Shown piece after piece: positions 1-8,184 of a stretch of DNA of 42,545 bases. The translations under genes were made by a program, and so were the position numbers. This DNA is from a bacterium (GTDB lineage Bacteria > Patescibacteriota > Saccharimonadia > Saccharimonadales > UBA4665). The notes below the pieces were generated by a model. That model had not been told where the DNA came from. It saw only the letters and a program-made list of their open reading frames with translations, and did no database searches. The stretch spans positions 1 through 42,545 of the forward strand of contig JAJZOE010000060.1 of NCBI GenBank assembly GCA_021829145.1, in the 5' to 3' direction. Position 1 is the first letter of the stretch. Each line of letters opens with the position of its first letter.

Positions 1-12
1 TCACCTCCACCA
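1..12 (+). tRNA. 3' end of a tRNA cut by the window edge
   Basis: The first bases read as an acceptor 3' strand CACCTCC (2-8), discriminator A (9) and an encoded CCA (10-12). All five complete tRNAs in this window also have an encoded CCA. A GGAGGTG acceptor would fit a tRNA-Ser, but the body of the gene lies outside the window, so identity is not determined and chance resemblance is possible. Confidence 0.45.
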
Positions 13-65
13 AATAAGCACTTAAATAATTTATTATATAATTAGTAACTGCGTTTTTGGCTAAA

Positions 66-1295
66 TTAGAATATGCTTTCTGGGTGTGTTAAGCGCCACA
101 GCCATGTTGGTTTAGAGGTTGATTCAACGGTAATAACAGATACGGTTTGCGGAGCATTAAACTTATTGGAGTCTGAGGTAATTGCCCCTATAACAGAATG
201 GATTGCTGTCGGTATTTTTAATGAAGCAAGGTTTAAGGTTGCTTTAGCTGTTTGACCTTGCAATACATATACTACCAAGTTATTATTTGCGACAACCTGA
301 ACTATACCGCCCCAAGGCTCTTTGAATTCACCAAGTACCTCACCCTTATTGACCAGAATAGTCTGGGCAAAATCGTTTTCCGTAGCTATGACTAAAGGAC
401 CGGTATCAATAAGTACTTGATTTAAGTCTGGTGCGCCCATTAATGCGGTAATAATTGTGACCTGCTTGCCGTTAACGGTAGTGTCGGCGGCACCTAAAAA
501 TACTCCACCGGCTTGGTTTGAGTTACCGGTTTTAATTCCCACTAGGCCATTTTGGCCTAGTATATTGTCGTAATTGTTCATGACTCCAACATTTGGAACG
601 GTAACAGATTTCATGCCCACAATTTGTGCCAGTACCGGGTTAGACATTACCCGGCTACCCAAAAGTATCAGGTCTTTGGCCGTAGAAGTAGTGTCAGGCG
701 AGAAACCGCTGGCATCGCTACCAATATGAGTGCTTTCCATACCAAGTTGTTTTACGTAATTGTTTGCATAAGTCTCATAAGCGGAAAGAGAGCCAAACGC
801 CCATCGGGCAAGTGCATCGGCAATATTATTACCGGAGGGAACTAACATTGCTTCAAGCATCTGGTACTCAGATAAAGCCTCGCCGGTATAGACGGGAACG
901 ACTGAGCCCTGTTCGGCAATATATTTCGTATAAATACTATAATCTTCGGCATCAATGGTAATCATCGGTCCTTGTTGGTTCAGTTTAAGCGGATACTTTT
1001 GAAGCACGGCTATGGCGGTTATTAGCTTGGCGACGCTGGCGATAGGCCGAGGTGTTAGAGCCCCATGAGTCTGAATAACTGAACCGTTAGATAATCCAAT
1101 TGCCCCTTCTCCATAATGAGGCCAAGGCAAGTTACTTGATGGTGTGGTTATGTCGAGCGTTGAGTTTGTCTGATATGGCGATAATGCTTTTATAGGAAGC
1201 GACAGATCGGTAGCCACATAAAGGCCGATTAATACAATTAAGACAGCCATCGAAATAACATGGCGCTTAGTATGTTTGCGCTTGTAGCGGTTCAT
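66..1295 (-). CDS. dacA: D-alanyl-D-alanine carboxypeptidase (penicillin-binding protein, S11 family)
   Basis: Serine-type D,D-carboxypeptidase expected to remove the terminal D-Ala of peptidoglycan pentapeptides outside the membrane. All three active-site motifs of the penicillin-binding fold are visible in order: SxxK as SVAK (residues 87-90), SGN (154-156) and KTG (255-257). A basic N-terminus (MNRYKRKHTKR) followed by a hydrophobic stretch at about 13-28 is an uncleaved signal anchor or signal peptide. The 409-residue length is normal for the family, with a beta-rich tail after the catalytic domain. The gene is divergent from lemA across 78 bases. It ends close to the tRNA remnant at the window edge and is transcribed toward it. 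Family assignment is firm; the exact paralogue name is a convention. Confidence 0.9.
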   Translation of the reverse strand: MNRYKRKHTKRHVISMAVLIVLIGLYVATDLSLPIKALSPYQTNSTLDITTPSSNLPWPHYGEGAIGLSNGSVIQTHGALTPRPIASVAKLITAIAVLQKYPLKLNQQGPMITIDAEDYSIYTKYIAEQGSVVPVYTGEALSEYQMLEAMLVPSGNNIADALARWAFGSLSAYETYANNYVKQLGMESTHIGSDASGFSPDTTSTAKDLILLGSRVMSNPVLAQIVGMKSVTVPNVGVMNNYDNILGQNGLVGIKTGNSNQAGGVFLGAADTTVNGKQVTIITALMGAPDLNQVLIDTGPLVIATENDFAQTILVNKGEVLGEFKEPWGGIVQVVANNNLVVYVLQGQTAKATLNLASLKIPTAIHSVIGAITSDSNKFNAPQTVSVITVESTSKPTWLWRLTHPESIF

Positions 1296-1332
1296 TACTT
1301 TTATGATACACGAACCAAGCTTAGCTTTTGAT

Positions 1333-1338
1333 GTATAA
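1333..1338 (+). promoter_or_regulatory. -10 box of the lemA-htpX-ligA operon promoter
   Basis: A perfect TATAAT lies 36 bases before the lemA start. No good -35 box is seen at the usual spacing, though a TG directly precedes it. A GGAG element at about 1354-1357 is the only Shine-Dalgarno-like sequence, and it sits rather far (about 16 bases) from the ATG. Confidence 0.45.
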
Positions 1339-1373
1339 TTAAACTTAAGTAATAGGAGTAATCACAAAAACTT

Positions 1374-1943
1374 ATGGTCTTTGCAATAGTGGCCATTGTA
1401 ATAATCATACTGCTAGCTTTAGCTTTTGTATTTTCTTCATATAATGGCTTAGTTCGTTTAAATCAACAGGCTGACGAGGCGTGGAGTGATATCACGGTCC
1501 AGTTAAAAAGAAGATATGATCTTATACCTAATCTTGTTAGTTCGGTTAAAGGCTATGCGGCTCACGAAAAACAGGTGTTTGAAGATGTTACTTTAGCCAG
1601 AGCTAAGGCGTTAGGCGCAAATGGGCCGGCGCAAACCGCTCAGGCAGAGAACCAGTTCCAGTCAACCCTCAAGAGCCTGTTTGCAGTGGCAGAAAATTAC
1701 CCAGATCTAAAGGCTTCGCAGAATTTTCAGGAGTTACAAGCAGAACTGGTAGATACCGAAGATAAGATTCAAGCTTCGAGGCGTTTTTATAACGGTATCG
1801 TTCGGGAATTTAATACTAAGAGACAAACTTTTCCGACCCGTATTTTTGCAAATAAACTTGGTTATAAGAATAATAAAGAATACTTTGAATTAGACGAAGC
1901 TCAAACTGCAGAAGTTGAGCAGCCGGTAAACGTCCAGTTTTAG
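1374..1943 (+). CDS. lemA: LemA family protein
   Basis: LemA-family membrane protein of 189 residues: one N-terminal transmembrane helix (about 3-22) followed by a long helical domain outside the cytoplasmic face. The family hallmark is clear at about residues 48-70 (YDLIPNLV followed by a KGYAAHE segment), as is the later NFQELQ element. The biochemical role of LemA proteins is unknown; in many bacteria the gene is adjacent to htpX, as here, which suggests a shared envelope stress role. It is the first gene of a tight operon, with htpX starting 13 bases after its stop. No alternative upstream start exists because an in-frame TAA lies just before the ATG. Confidence 0.93.
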   Translation: MVFAIVAIVIIILLALAFVFSSYNGLVRLNQQADEAWSDITVQLKRRYDLIPNLVSSVKGYAAHEKQVFEDVTLARAKALGANGPAQTAQAENQFQSTLKSLFAVAENYPDLKASQNFQELQAELVDTEDKIQASRRFYNGIVREFNTKRQTFPTRIFANKLGYKNNKEYFELDEAQTAEVEQPVNVQF

Positions 1944-1956
1944 TTGAGGCTGGGTC

Positions 1957-2832
1957 ATGTATTCCGATATAGCAAAGAATAAGCGCAAGTCGATCCTGGT
2001 GATGTCATTGTTTGTGCTGATACTTGTTGGTTTGGCTGACATATTTGATTTGGCTTATGCGGGAGGTAGCCCGGCAGTCTTAATAGGTGTGGGCGTAGGA
2101 GCAATTATATATTCATTGATTGGTTACTTCATGGGTATGAAGATGAGCCTGGCGGTTAATATGGCCAGGGAAATTAAGAAAAAAGACAATCCCAGACTGT
2201 GGCGCATTATAGAGAATTTAAGTATTGCTGACGGACTGCCAATGCCTAGGGTGTATATAATGGATGATCCGGCCCCAAATGCTTTTGCAACCGGCAGAGA
2301 CCCCAATCACAGTGCTGTCTGCACAACCTCAGGGTTGCTGGATATTATGGACGATAATGAACTTACCGGTGTATTTGCCCATGAACTCGGTCATATTAAG
2401 AACTACGACAGCCGGGTAAGTATGATTGCCTTTGCCTTAACTGCCGCAATATCGCTACTTGCAGATATTCTCTTAAATATGAGTTTCTTTGGCGATAGAG
2501 AAGAGGATAACCAGATGGCCCTTTACCTTGGTATTGTAGCAGCAATCTTAGCCCCTATGGTTGCATTTTTAATACAAATGGCCGTATCTAGGCAGCGCGA
2601 ATATTTAGCAGATGCTACTGGGGCATTAACTACTCGATATCCCGAAGGTCTGGCTTCGGCGCTTAGGAAGATAGCAAATACTGGCAGTGCTCTTAAACAC
2701 CAGAACACTGCTACTGCTCACTTCTTTTTTGCTAATCCTTTACGAGTTCACAGTATAACAAACTTATTTTCAACTCATCCTCCGATCGAGGAAAGAATAA
2801 AGCGTCTGGAGACTATGGAGACACATGCCTAA
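1957..2832 (+). CDS. htpX: HtpX-type membrane zinc metalloprotease (M48)
   Basis: Membrane-embedded zinc endopeptidase that in other bacteria degrades misfolded membrane proteins. The HEXXH zinc site is HELGH at residues 142-146, and the third ligand is Glu215 in the EYLADA motif; both are intact. Two transmembrane segments precede the catalytic domain (about 13-33 and 40-62) and two more lie between the motifs (about 154-175 and 187-209). The 291-residue length is typical. A GAGG sequence 8 bases before the ATG supports the start. It follows lemA directly and overlaps the next gene by 8 bases, so translational coupling is likely. Confidence 0.95.
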   Translation: MYSDIAKNKRKSILVMSLFVLILVGLADIFDLAYAGGSPAVLIGVGVGAIIYSLIGYFMGMKMSLAVNMAREIKKKDNPRLWRIIENLSIADGLPMPRVYIMDDPAPNAFATGRDPNHSAVCTTSGLLDIMDDNELTGVFAHELGHIKNYDSRVSMIAFALTAAISLLADILLNMSFFGDREEDNQMALYLGIVAAILAPMVAFLIQMAVSRQREYLADATGALTTRYPEGLASALRKIANTGSALKHQNTATAHFFFANPLRVHSITNLFSTHPPIEERIKRLETMETHA

Positions 2833-3787
2833 GGTAAAAGTTAAGCCAGACAAAAAGAATCAGTCGGGCAAAACTAATATAAGTTCGAATATCGTAAATG
2901 CCCGGCCGTTAGACATCAATAAAAAACCAAAGAAGCATAAGTTGGCTAATGTCTGGAGCTTGAGTGCAAGTAGTTTACGTTTGTTATGGCGCCAACGTCT
3001 GCTCTTTATAGGCATAGTCCTAATCTTCGGTGTAATTAATTTTGCTATTGCTAATGGTTTCAGCGCCGGAGCTAATTTAGCTAATACTAAAAATCAGTTT
3101 ACGAGCTTTTTTCATGGTCAATTCAAACAGATAGAGGGTGGGCTGACGGTATTTACTTTAATGCTGACTAATGCCGGAAGCTCAAATACAAACGGTGGTC
3201 TGGCCTACGGCATTATATTAACAATAATGGTCAGCCTGTCTTTAATATGGGCGATCAGGAATACCTCCAACAATACTAAAGTCAGGATAAGGGATGCCTA
3301 TTACCGAAGCATGTACCCGATCGTTCCTTTTATTTTGGTATTACTGGTGATTGTGTTGGAGATGATACCGCTGATTATCGGTACCTCTCTCTACGTAACG
3401 GCCGCCTACAATAATATTGCCGTTAATGGATTTGAACAATTAATTTTCGGTGTTCTGGCACTGGCTTTAACGGCTTTAAGCCTTTATTGGCTAAGCAGCT
3501 CGATTTTCGCTTTATACATAGTTACATTACCGGATATGACACCGATGAAAGCGCTAAGCTCTGCGAAAAAATTGGTGAAAAAAAGACGATTACAGGTAAT
3601 ATTGAGGGTCCTATATCTGCCTCTGGCACTGTTGATTCTGTCTGCTGTGGTCATGCTGCCAACTATTCTATTTGTCTCAGTGATTTCTCAGTGGGTCTTT
3701 ATGTTACTGACATTAGTTTTTATCGCCTTATTTCACAGCTACTTTTACAATCTCTACAGGGAGTTGTTAGATAATGAACAAAGCTAA
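2825..3787 (+). CDS. Multi-pass membrane protein of unknown function
   Basis: A 320-residue protein with a lysine-rich cytoplasmic N-terminus (about 1-45) and roughly six hydrophobic segments (about 57-80, 127-145, 165-190, 205-232, 258-282, 285-305). A KKLVKKRR patch precedes the last pair. I do not recognise a catalytic motif; the arrangement resembles uncharacterised membrane proteins with a glycerophosphodiesterase-type membrane domain, but that is a weak likeness. It overlaps htpX by 8 bases and ligA by 14 bases, so it belongs to the operon and probably to envelope maintenance. It is the least understood member of that operon. Confidence 0.75.
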   Translation: MPKVKVKPDKKNQSGKTNISSNIVNARPLDINKKPKKHKLANVWSLSASSLRLLWRQRLLFIGIVLIFGVINFAIANGFSAGANLANTKNQFTSFFHGQFKQIEGGLTVFTLMLTNAGSSNTNGGLAYGIILTIMVSLSLIWAIRNTSNNTKVRIRDAYYRSMYPIVPFILVLLVIVLEMIPLIIGTSLYVTAAYNNIAVNGFEQLIFGVLALALTALSLYWLSSSIFALYIVTLPDMTPMKALSSAKKLVKKRRLQVILRVLYLPLALLILSAVVMLPTILFVSVISQWVFMLLTLVFIALFHSYFYNLYRELLDNEQS

Positions 3788-5789
3788 CGCCAAAGACAGG
3801 ATTAAAAAATTAAAAGATCTCATTAATGACTACCGTTATCACTACCATGTTCTGAATGAGTCAATAATGAGCGAGGAGGCGGCCGACAGCCTAAAGCATG
3901 AACTTTCGCAGCTGGAGTCTGATTATCCTGAATTTATTACACCAGATAGCCCGACGCAAAGGGTGGCCGGGGCTGTCTTGCCTGGGTTTACGGCTATTGA
4001 ACATAGTCGGCGGATGCTAAGTCTTAATGATGTCTTCACTATAGAAGAAATGCGAGCATGGGAAAATCGGATCCGTAAGCTAGAGCCCGGTTCAAGTCTG
4101 GAGTTCTTTACTGACATAAAGATGGACGGGTTGGCGTGCGCCCTAGTCTATGAAGATGGAATTCTGCGGCGAGGAGTAACTAGAGGTGACGGATTTGTCG
4201 GTGAAGACGTTACGGCTAATATACGAACGATGGAATCGATACCACTGTCACTGCGAAATGTCATGAAGTATTCGATGTTTTTAAGTGGTTATACGGAAGT
4301 ACGTGGCGAAATAGTTATGTATAAAAAAGACTTTGCCCGTTTAAATGAAGAGCGGGGTAGAGCAGGATTGCCCCTTTTTGCTAATCCTCGTAATACGGCT
4401 GCCGGTACTATAAGGCAACTCGATCCTAGCTTAGTGGCAAACAGACCTCTACATTTCCGAGCTTACGACCTACTCAGACAGGATATAAGCGAAGTTCCTA
4501 CTTATGAGTATGCTTATAAAGCCTTATCTGCTCTAGGTTTTTCGACTAATTTCATGGCTACAGTGTTTAAAGGCATAGTCGAAGTAATGGGCTTTGCCAA
4601 TGAGTGGGAAGAGAAGCGGCAAACACTTGAATTTAATACTGATGGACTAGTAGTAAAGGTAAATGACAGACTGCTTTATGAAAGGCTCGGTGTTGCCGGC
4701 AAAGCTCCAAGAGGTGCAGTGGCATACAAATATGCTGCCGAACAGGCAACAACTAAAGTTAAAGATATCTTTATATCCATCGGTAGAACCGGTACTGCCA
4801 CTCCTGTTGCCGTACTGGATCCGGTACTAATAGCCGGCAGTACGGTCCAGATGGCTACTTTGCACAATGAAAGCGAAGTTAAAAAGAAAGACATAAGGAT
4901 CGGAGACAGTGTAATAGTCCATAAGGCGGGAGATATTATTCCCGAGGTTGTAGAACCTCTAACTAAACTGAGGACCGGTAAAGAAAAAGTATTTCGGATG
5001 CCTAAAAACTGTCCGGAATGTGGGACGGTATTGATTAAACAGAAAAAGGCAGACGTAGCTTGGCGTTGTCCTAACACTGCTTGTCCATCCAGAGCCTGGA
5101 AACTGATAGAACACTTTGCCTCCAAAGAAGCCCTGGACATAGACGGATTAGGTGAGAAGAACGTCATCGCTTTACTTGACGCAGGACTAATTACCGACGC
5201 AGCAGATATATACAAGTTAACACCCGAGCAGCTTCTAGGGCTGGAAAGATTTGCAGAAATATCCGCTAATAAATTGGTTAATTCTATACAGGCAAAAAAA
5301 AGCCCATCGCTGGCAAGATTTCTCTACGGATTGGGGATCAGGCATATAGGAGTTCAGACAGCGATTGATCTTGCCAGTCATTTTAGAACTATAGAAGCCA
5401 TCTCCACAGCCAATATTGATCAACTGGCTTCAATTGATGGTATAGGGGAAATAGTTGCCGAAGCGGTCGTTGAATACTTTGCTGAAACCAGGCATCAGAA
5501 ATTATTGCAAAAGTTTAAAGACTTGGGTGTATGGCCTAAAAAAGTTAGGCATACAGGTGGTAAATTCAAGAGAATGAATTTTGTCCTAACTGGTACTTTA
5601 TCTACTATGTCCAGGGAAGAAGCTGCTGAAAAGATCCGGACTAGAGGCGGTACTTTTCAATCCAGTGTAGGCAGAGATACGTCTTATTTGGTTGTTGGTG
5701 ACAATCCTGGTGGCAGTAAGATAGCTAAAGCCTCGAAACTTAATACCCCCATAATAGAAGAAGATGAATTTTTAGCCATGCTTGACTAG
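3774..5789 (+). CDS. ligA: NAD-dependent DNA ligase
   Basis: Seals nicks in duplex DNA during replication and repair using NAD+. The order is complete for LigA: an N-terminal Ia domain; the adenylation domain with the active lysine in KMDG (Lys116); the OB fold; a four-cysteine zinc finger (Cys413, 416, 432, 437); helix-hairpin-helix repeats (about 445-585); and a C-terminal BRCT domain (about 592-671). The 671-residue length is standard. The start overlaps the upstream gene by 14 bases. Being the last gene of a membrane-protease operon is unusual for ligA, but such packing is common in very compact genomes. Confidence 0.97.
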   Translation: MNKANAKDRIKKLKDLINDYRYHYHVLNESIMSEEAADSLKHELSQLESDYPEFITPDSPTQRVAGAVLPGFTAIEHSRRMLSLNDVFTIEEMRAWENRIRKLEPGSSLEFFTDIKMDGLACALVYEDGILRRGVTRGDGFVGEDVTANIRTMESIPLSLRNVMKYSMFLSGYTEVRGEIVMYKKDFARLNEERGRAGLPLFANPRNTAAGTIRQLDPSLVANRPLHFRAYDLLRQDISEVPTYEYAYKALSALGFSTNFMATVFKGIVEVMGFANEWEEKRQTLEFNTDGLVVKVNDRLLYERLGVAGKAPRGAVAYKYAAEQATTKVKDIFISIGRTGTATPVAVLDPVLIAGSTVQMATLHNESEVKKKDIRIGDSVIVHKAGDIIPEVVEPLTKLRTGKEKVFRMPKNCPECGTVLIKQKKADVAWRCPNTACPSRAWKLIEHFASKEALDIDGLGEKNVIALLDAGLITDAADIYKLTPEQLLGLERFAEISANKLVNSIQAKKSPSLARFLYGLGIRHIGVQTAIDLASHFRTIEAISTANIDQLASIDGIGEIVAEAVVEYFAETRHQKLLQKFKDLGVWPKKVRHTGGKFKRMNFVLTGTLSTMSREEAAEKIRTRGGTFQSSVGRDTSYLVVGDNPGGSKIAKASKLNTPIIEEDEFLAMLD

Positions 5790-5813
5790 TTAAGCAGAAC
5801 CGTTATGCTAATA

Positions 5814-5909
5814 AAGGAAGGTTAAGCGTGCGCAATGGCTCTTGGCGAATTACTAAAACAAAAACTAGTCAAACAAAAAGGGCCTAGGGTGGGCGCGCAC
5901 GCTATCCTT
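5814..5909 (+). ncRNA. Candidate structured RNA or leader after ligA
   Basis: An 8-bp GC-rich perfect stem, GCGTGCGC (5826-5833) with GCGCACGC (5895-5902), is flanked outside by AAGG/CCTT pairing and inside by GGCTC (5837-5841) with GGGCC (5880-5884, one G-U pair). The loop is A-rich. A strong terminator follows immediately (5914-5934). This layout fits a small non-coding RNA or an attenuator. Two overlapping tiny frames also occupy it: a GTG frame at 5828-5887 preceded by AAGGAAGG at good spacing (19 codons), and an ATG frame at 5835-5951 (38 codons). I cannot match it to a known RNA family. Confidence 0.4.
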
Positions 5910-5913
5910 AGTT

Positions 5914-5940
5914 ACCGGCAACAGCCGGTTTTTTCTTTAT
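5914..5940 (+). terminator. Rho-independent terminator
   Basis: Stem ACCGGC (5914-5919), loop AACA, stem GCCGGT (5924-5929), then a T-rich tail (TTTTTTCTTTA). It would end transcription of the ligA operon or of the candidate small RNA just before tRNA-Ala. Confidence 0.85.
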
Positions 5941-5943
5941 TTA

Positions 5944-5971
5944 TTGAATAACAAGATAGAGCTGGTATTAT
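5944..5971 (+). promoter_or_regulatory. Promoter of tRNA-Ala
   Basis: TTGAAT (5944-5949), a 16-base spacer, then TATTAT (5966-5971). The tRNA begins 17 bases after the -10 box. The -35 box starts right after the terminator tail. Confidence 0.5.
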
Positions 5972-5987
5972 TAGTGAAGTTTATTTA

Positions 5988-6064
5988 GGGGCATTAGCTC
6001 AGTTGGTTAGAGCGTCTGGCTGGCAGTCAGAAGGCCATCGGTTCGAATCCGATATGCTCCACCA
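5988..6064 (+). tRNA. tRNA-Ala (GGC)
   Basis: Complete cloverleaf: acceptor GGGGCAT/ATGCTCC, D-arm GCTC/GAGC with the normal GG in the loop, anticodon stem TCTGG/TCAGA with loop CTGGCAG (anticodon GGC), T-arm ATCGG-TTCGAAT-CCGAT, discriminator A and encoded CCA. Confidence 0.97.
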
Positions 6065-6075
6065 AAACTACAGTT

Positions 6076-6130
6076 AAGCAGCATAAGGGATAATACTAAG
6101 AATCTTATAAGCTTGCTTTCTATGCTGCTT
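6076..6130. repeat. 10-bp inverted repeat at the end of the 558-residue gene
   Basis: AAGCAGCATA (6076-6085) and TATGCTGCTT (6121-6130) are perfect complements 35 bases apart. The right arm lies within the last codons of the minus-strand gene. A bidirectional terminator between tRNA-Ala and that convergent gene is possible, but no clear T tract follows. Confidence 0.4.
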
Positions 6131-7796
6131 CGGCAAGCGATATCTTATTAGCGTAAAACAATACCAATTTTCCCAATATAACTTCTATTTGCCTGCTCAT
6201 ACCAACCAAATTATTAGTTAAGCTATATAGGCCGTTTTTTACTTCTCGGGTGCCATTATGTTCGAGATCAATTATCTGTTCAGTTTGTTGAAGTCTGGCG
6301 CTAAATTGTGAATCCATGAGTTGGCTTAAAAAGCCTCTAACTTCGTCTTCGCTAGGTTGTACATCAATAGCAGTGAAAAGTTCCCGGCATAAAAGCTCTA
6401 ACTTTTCTTCGACTAAGGGTAGCTTTTCTTCTTCAACCGAATTAATAAGACTAATAGTATCTACTATCTCAGAAATAATTGGGATAATTTCCTGTGCCAT
6501 TACTGATTCTATCTCCTGAAGTTTTATGGAAACATCACGGCTAAAATTGATAGTATAAACAGGAGTATCGTCTAATGGATTTATCGCATCTTCAGTTTTT
6601 AGTTGAGGGGCACTTTCTTCTGCAGAAGCGATAAATGCAAGCGAGTCGACAAATTTATCATATAGGTATGCTTGCTCCAAGACTATTTGCGGTGTCACGC
6701 TATGATCAACCAACCTAGTAAGTTGGACTTCATCAATCTCATCTTTTTCGAAGTTATCAGTATCAAATACTTTATTTTCTATGAATGTTGATTTTGGCTC
6801 AGCTATCAGGTCGGGCTCAGCTATCAGGTCGGTCGCAAAGTTTTCATGACTGATATGGATTTCCGTTACATCGGCGATAATCTGTCTTTCCATTGTAATT
6901 TGTTCGTAACCTTGCTCTGTTGTCAGCGAACTGCGTTTCTCTACTAGTAACGGCACTTGAATTTTCGTTTCGACGATTGGCACTAGTGGTGTGTTTTTAT
7001 TGGCAACTATTATTTGATTAGCTTGAACTATCTCTGTTTGTCTTTTAGCTTCTACAACTATCCCTGGTTGTCTTTTAGTCTCTACTTTTGGTGTTTGAAC
7101 TATTGTCGGCCCTGAAGTGATTATGTCCTTAACCAAGACATCATCATCTTTTCTGTCTATTGTTTGGTCTATATCTAACATATCTTGACCGCGCAGATCA
7201 TGCCTTAGCATATGTACGAATGGAATATCTAGGTCTGTCTTTCCTTGGCTTATTCTATTAGCTGAAAATGTTGTATTACGCTGAAGCGGTACTCTGAACG
7301 TGGACTCAGTTTTTTTATCGGAAATATTACTTAAGACATTTTCGAACCAAGGCTTTTCTATTTTTCTTTCGCCCGGCTGAGCCTCGTTATTGGTAATCCT
7401 TGCCTTGGCTGCTTCTTCCCGTATACGGCCTTTTTCCGCCATACGAGCCATTGCTTCTACCTTTTTCAAACCATTTTCCTGAAGAGCAATTTTTCCAAAA
7501 AACGGACATTTCTTAACTAGCTCATTGAGTGATCTGGCTTCAACCACAGTTCCATCCTGCAAGGTATGGGTAAACCTGGCTTTTTCCGTAATAGTATCTG
7601 TAGATTGTTCTTGTTGCCCATCTGGATCATGCCCTAAATTAGCCTCATTGCCAGATACCTCCTGCTCACTATAATAGTTACTAGGTATTTTAAGAGCTGA
7701 ACTACTTAACGCTACAGATAATGCATTATGATCTTCAGTAGCTTGGGCATCCAGTTGCTCCTGGGCTAATATGCTTGTCGATTCAAACTCCGACAT
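6120..7796 (-). CDS. Large acidic hypothetical protein, no membrane segment
   Basis: A 558-residue protein without signal peptide or transmembrane helix, so probably cytoplasmic. I do not recognise the family. It is rich in Glu, Ile, Val and Thr. A conserved-looking N-terminal block at about 75-130 (an RSLNELVKKCPFF motif, then charged helices) precedes a repetitive middle region and a helical C-terminal region (about 430-555) that could form a coiled coil. The middle contains an exact tandem DLIAEP duplication and an imperfect VEAKRQ/VETKRQ repeat. It lies 21 bases downstream of the 84-residue gene on the same strand, so the two form an operon. The start ATG is followed by an acidic N-terminus (MSEFES). 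Function unknown. Confidence 0.75.
   Translation of the reverse strand: MSEFESTSILAQEQLDAQATEDHNALSVALSSSALKIPSNYYSEQEVSGNEANLGHDPDGQQEQSTDTITEKARFTHTLQDGTVVEARSLNELVKKCPFFGKIALQENGLKKVEAMARMAEKGRIREEAAKARITNNEAQPGERKIEKPWFENVLSNISDKKTESTFRVPLQRNTTFSANRISQGKTDLDIPFVHMLRHDLRGQDMLDIDQTIDRKDDDVLVKDIITSGPTIVQTPKVETKRQPGIVVEAKRQTEIVQANQIIVANKNTPLVPIVETKIQVPLLVEKRSSLTTEQGYEQITMERQIIADVTEIHISHENFATDLIAEPDLIAEPKSTFIENKVFDTDNFEKDEIDEVQLTRLVDHSVTPQIVLEQAYLYDKFVDSLAFIASAEESAPQLKTEDAINPLDDTPVYTINFSRDVSIKLQEIESVMAQEIIPIISEIVDTISLINSVEEEKLPLVEEKLELLCRELFTAIDVQPSEDEVRGFLSQLMDSQFSARLQQTEQIIDLEHNGTREVKNGLYSLTNNLVGMSRQIEVILGKLVLFYANKISLAEAA
6796..6831. repeat. Exact 18-bp tandem duplication inside a gene
   Basis: Two identical 18-base units, 6796-6813 and 6814-6831, encode the doubled DLIAEP peptide of the minus-strand 558-residue protein. 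It is an in-frame recent duplication. Confidence 0.95.
7026..7085. repeat. Imperfect 30-bp tandem repeat inside a gene
   Basis: Two near-identical 30-base units encode VEAKRQTEIV and VETKRQPGIV in the minus-strand 558-residue protein. Together with the 18-bp duplication it marks this middle region as repeat-prone and probably flexible. Confidence 0.75.
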
Positions 7797-7817
7797 TTCT
7801 TACCCGTAACTTTATTA

Positions 7818-8072
7818 CTAAGAAGTTTCGCGAGTTTTATCTAAAATATGGCCTGCTAGCGCTTCCAGAAAAAGTTGCCTATCCGGGTCATCAGGATCGC
7901 CGTTTACAAGCTCTATTAAAGCAGCTCTAGATTCATCTGTTGGGCACATCTGAAGAGCATCACCGTAAGTAAACGTTTTTCCGGCTACTTCTATTAGAGT
8001 CTTATCCGCTATACTGAATAAGTCAAACACTTCTTCTCTTCTTTCTGGTTGCTGGTGTAGACTTTCACTCAT
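7818..8072 (-). CDS. Small acidic hypothetical protein
   Basis: An 84-residue soluble protein with no signal or membrane segment. It contains a central block (TLIEVAGKTFTYGDAL), a single cysteine (CPTDES) and an acidic DPDDPDRQ stretch before a C-terminal helix. I do not recognise it. It is the first gene of a two-gene unit with the 558-residue protein 21 bases downstream, so the two probably act together or share regulation. The divergent gene at 8185 lies across about 110 AT-rich bases that must contain both promoters. Confidence 0.7.
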   Translation of the reverse strand: MSESLHQQPERREEVFDLFSIADKTLIEVAGKTFTYGDALQMCPTDESRAALIELVNGDPDDPDRQLFLEALAGHILDKTRETS

Positions 8073-8184
8073 TACATTAGCAGTATCTCAAATTAGTCAG
8101 TTAATGTACATATTATTTGACATGGAACACTTCTAACCATAAGCTATATATTATAGAATGTTACATATTAAGAAAGGTAACTTA

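Noticed and set aside
4676-5215. 179-codon minus-strand frame inside ligA
   Set aside because: It lies wholly within the well supported ligA coding sequence, has no recognisable domain and no upstream ribosome site. It is a shadow frame.
5814-5909. SRP RNA, tmRNA or RNase P RNA at the ligA 3' end
   Set aside because: Too short for tmRNA or RNase P RNA, and the conserved SRP apical loop sequence is missing.
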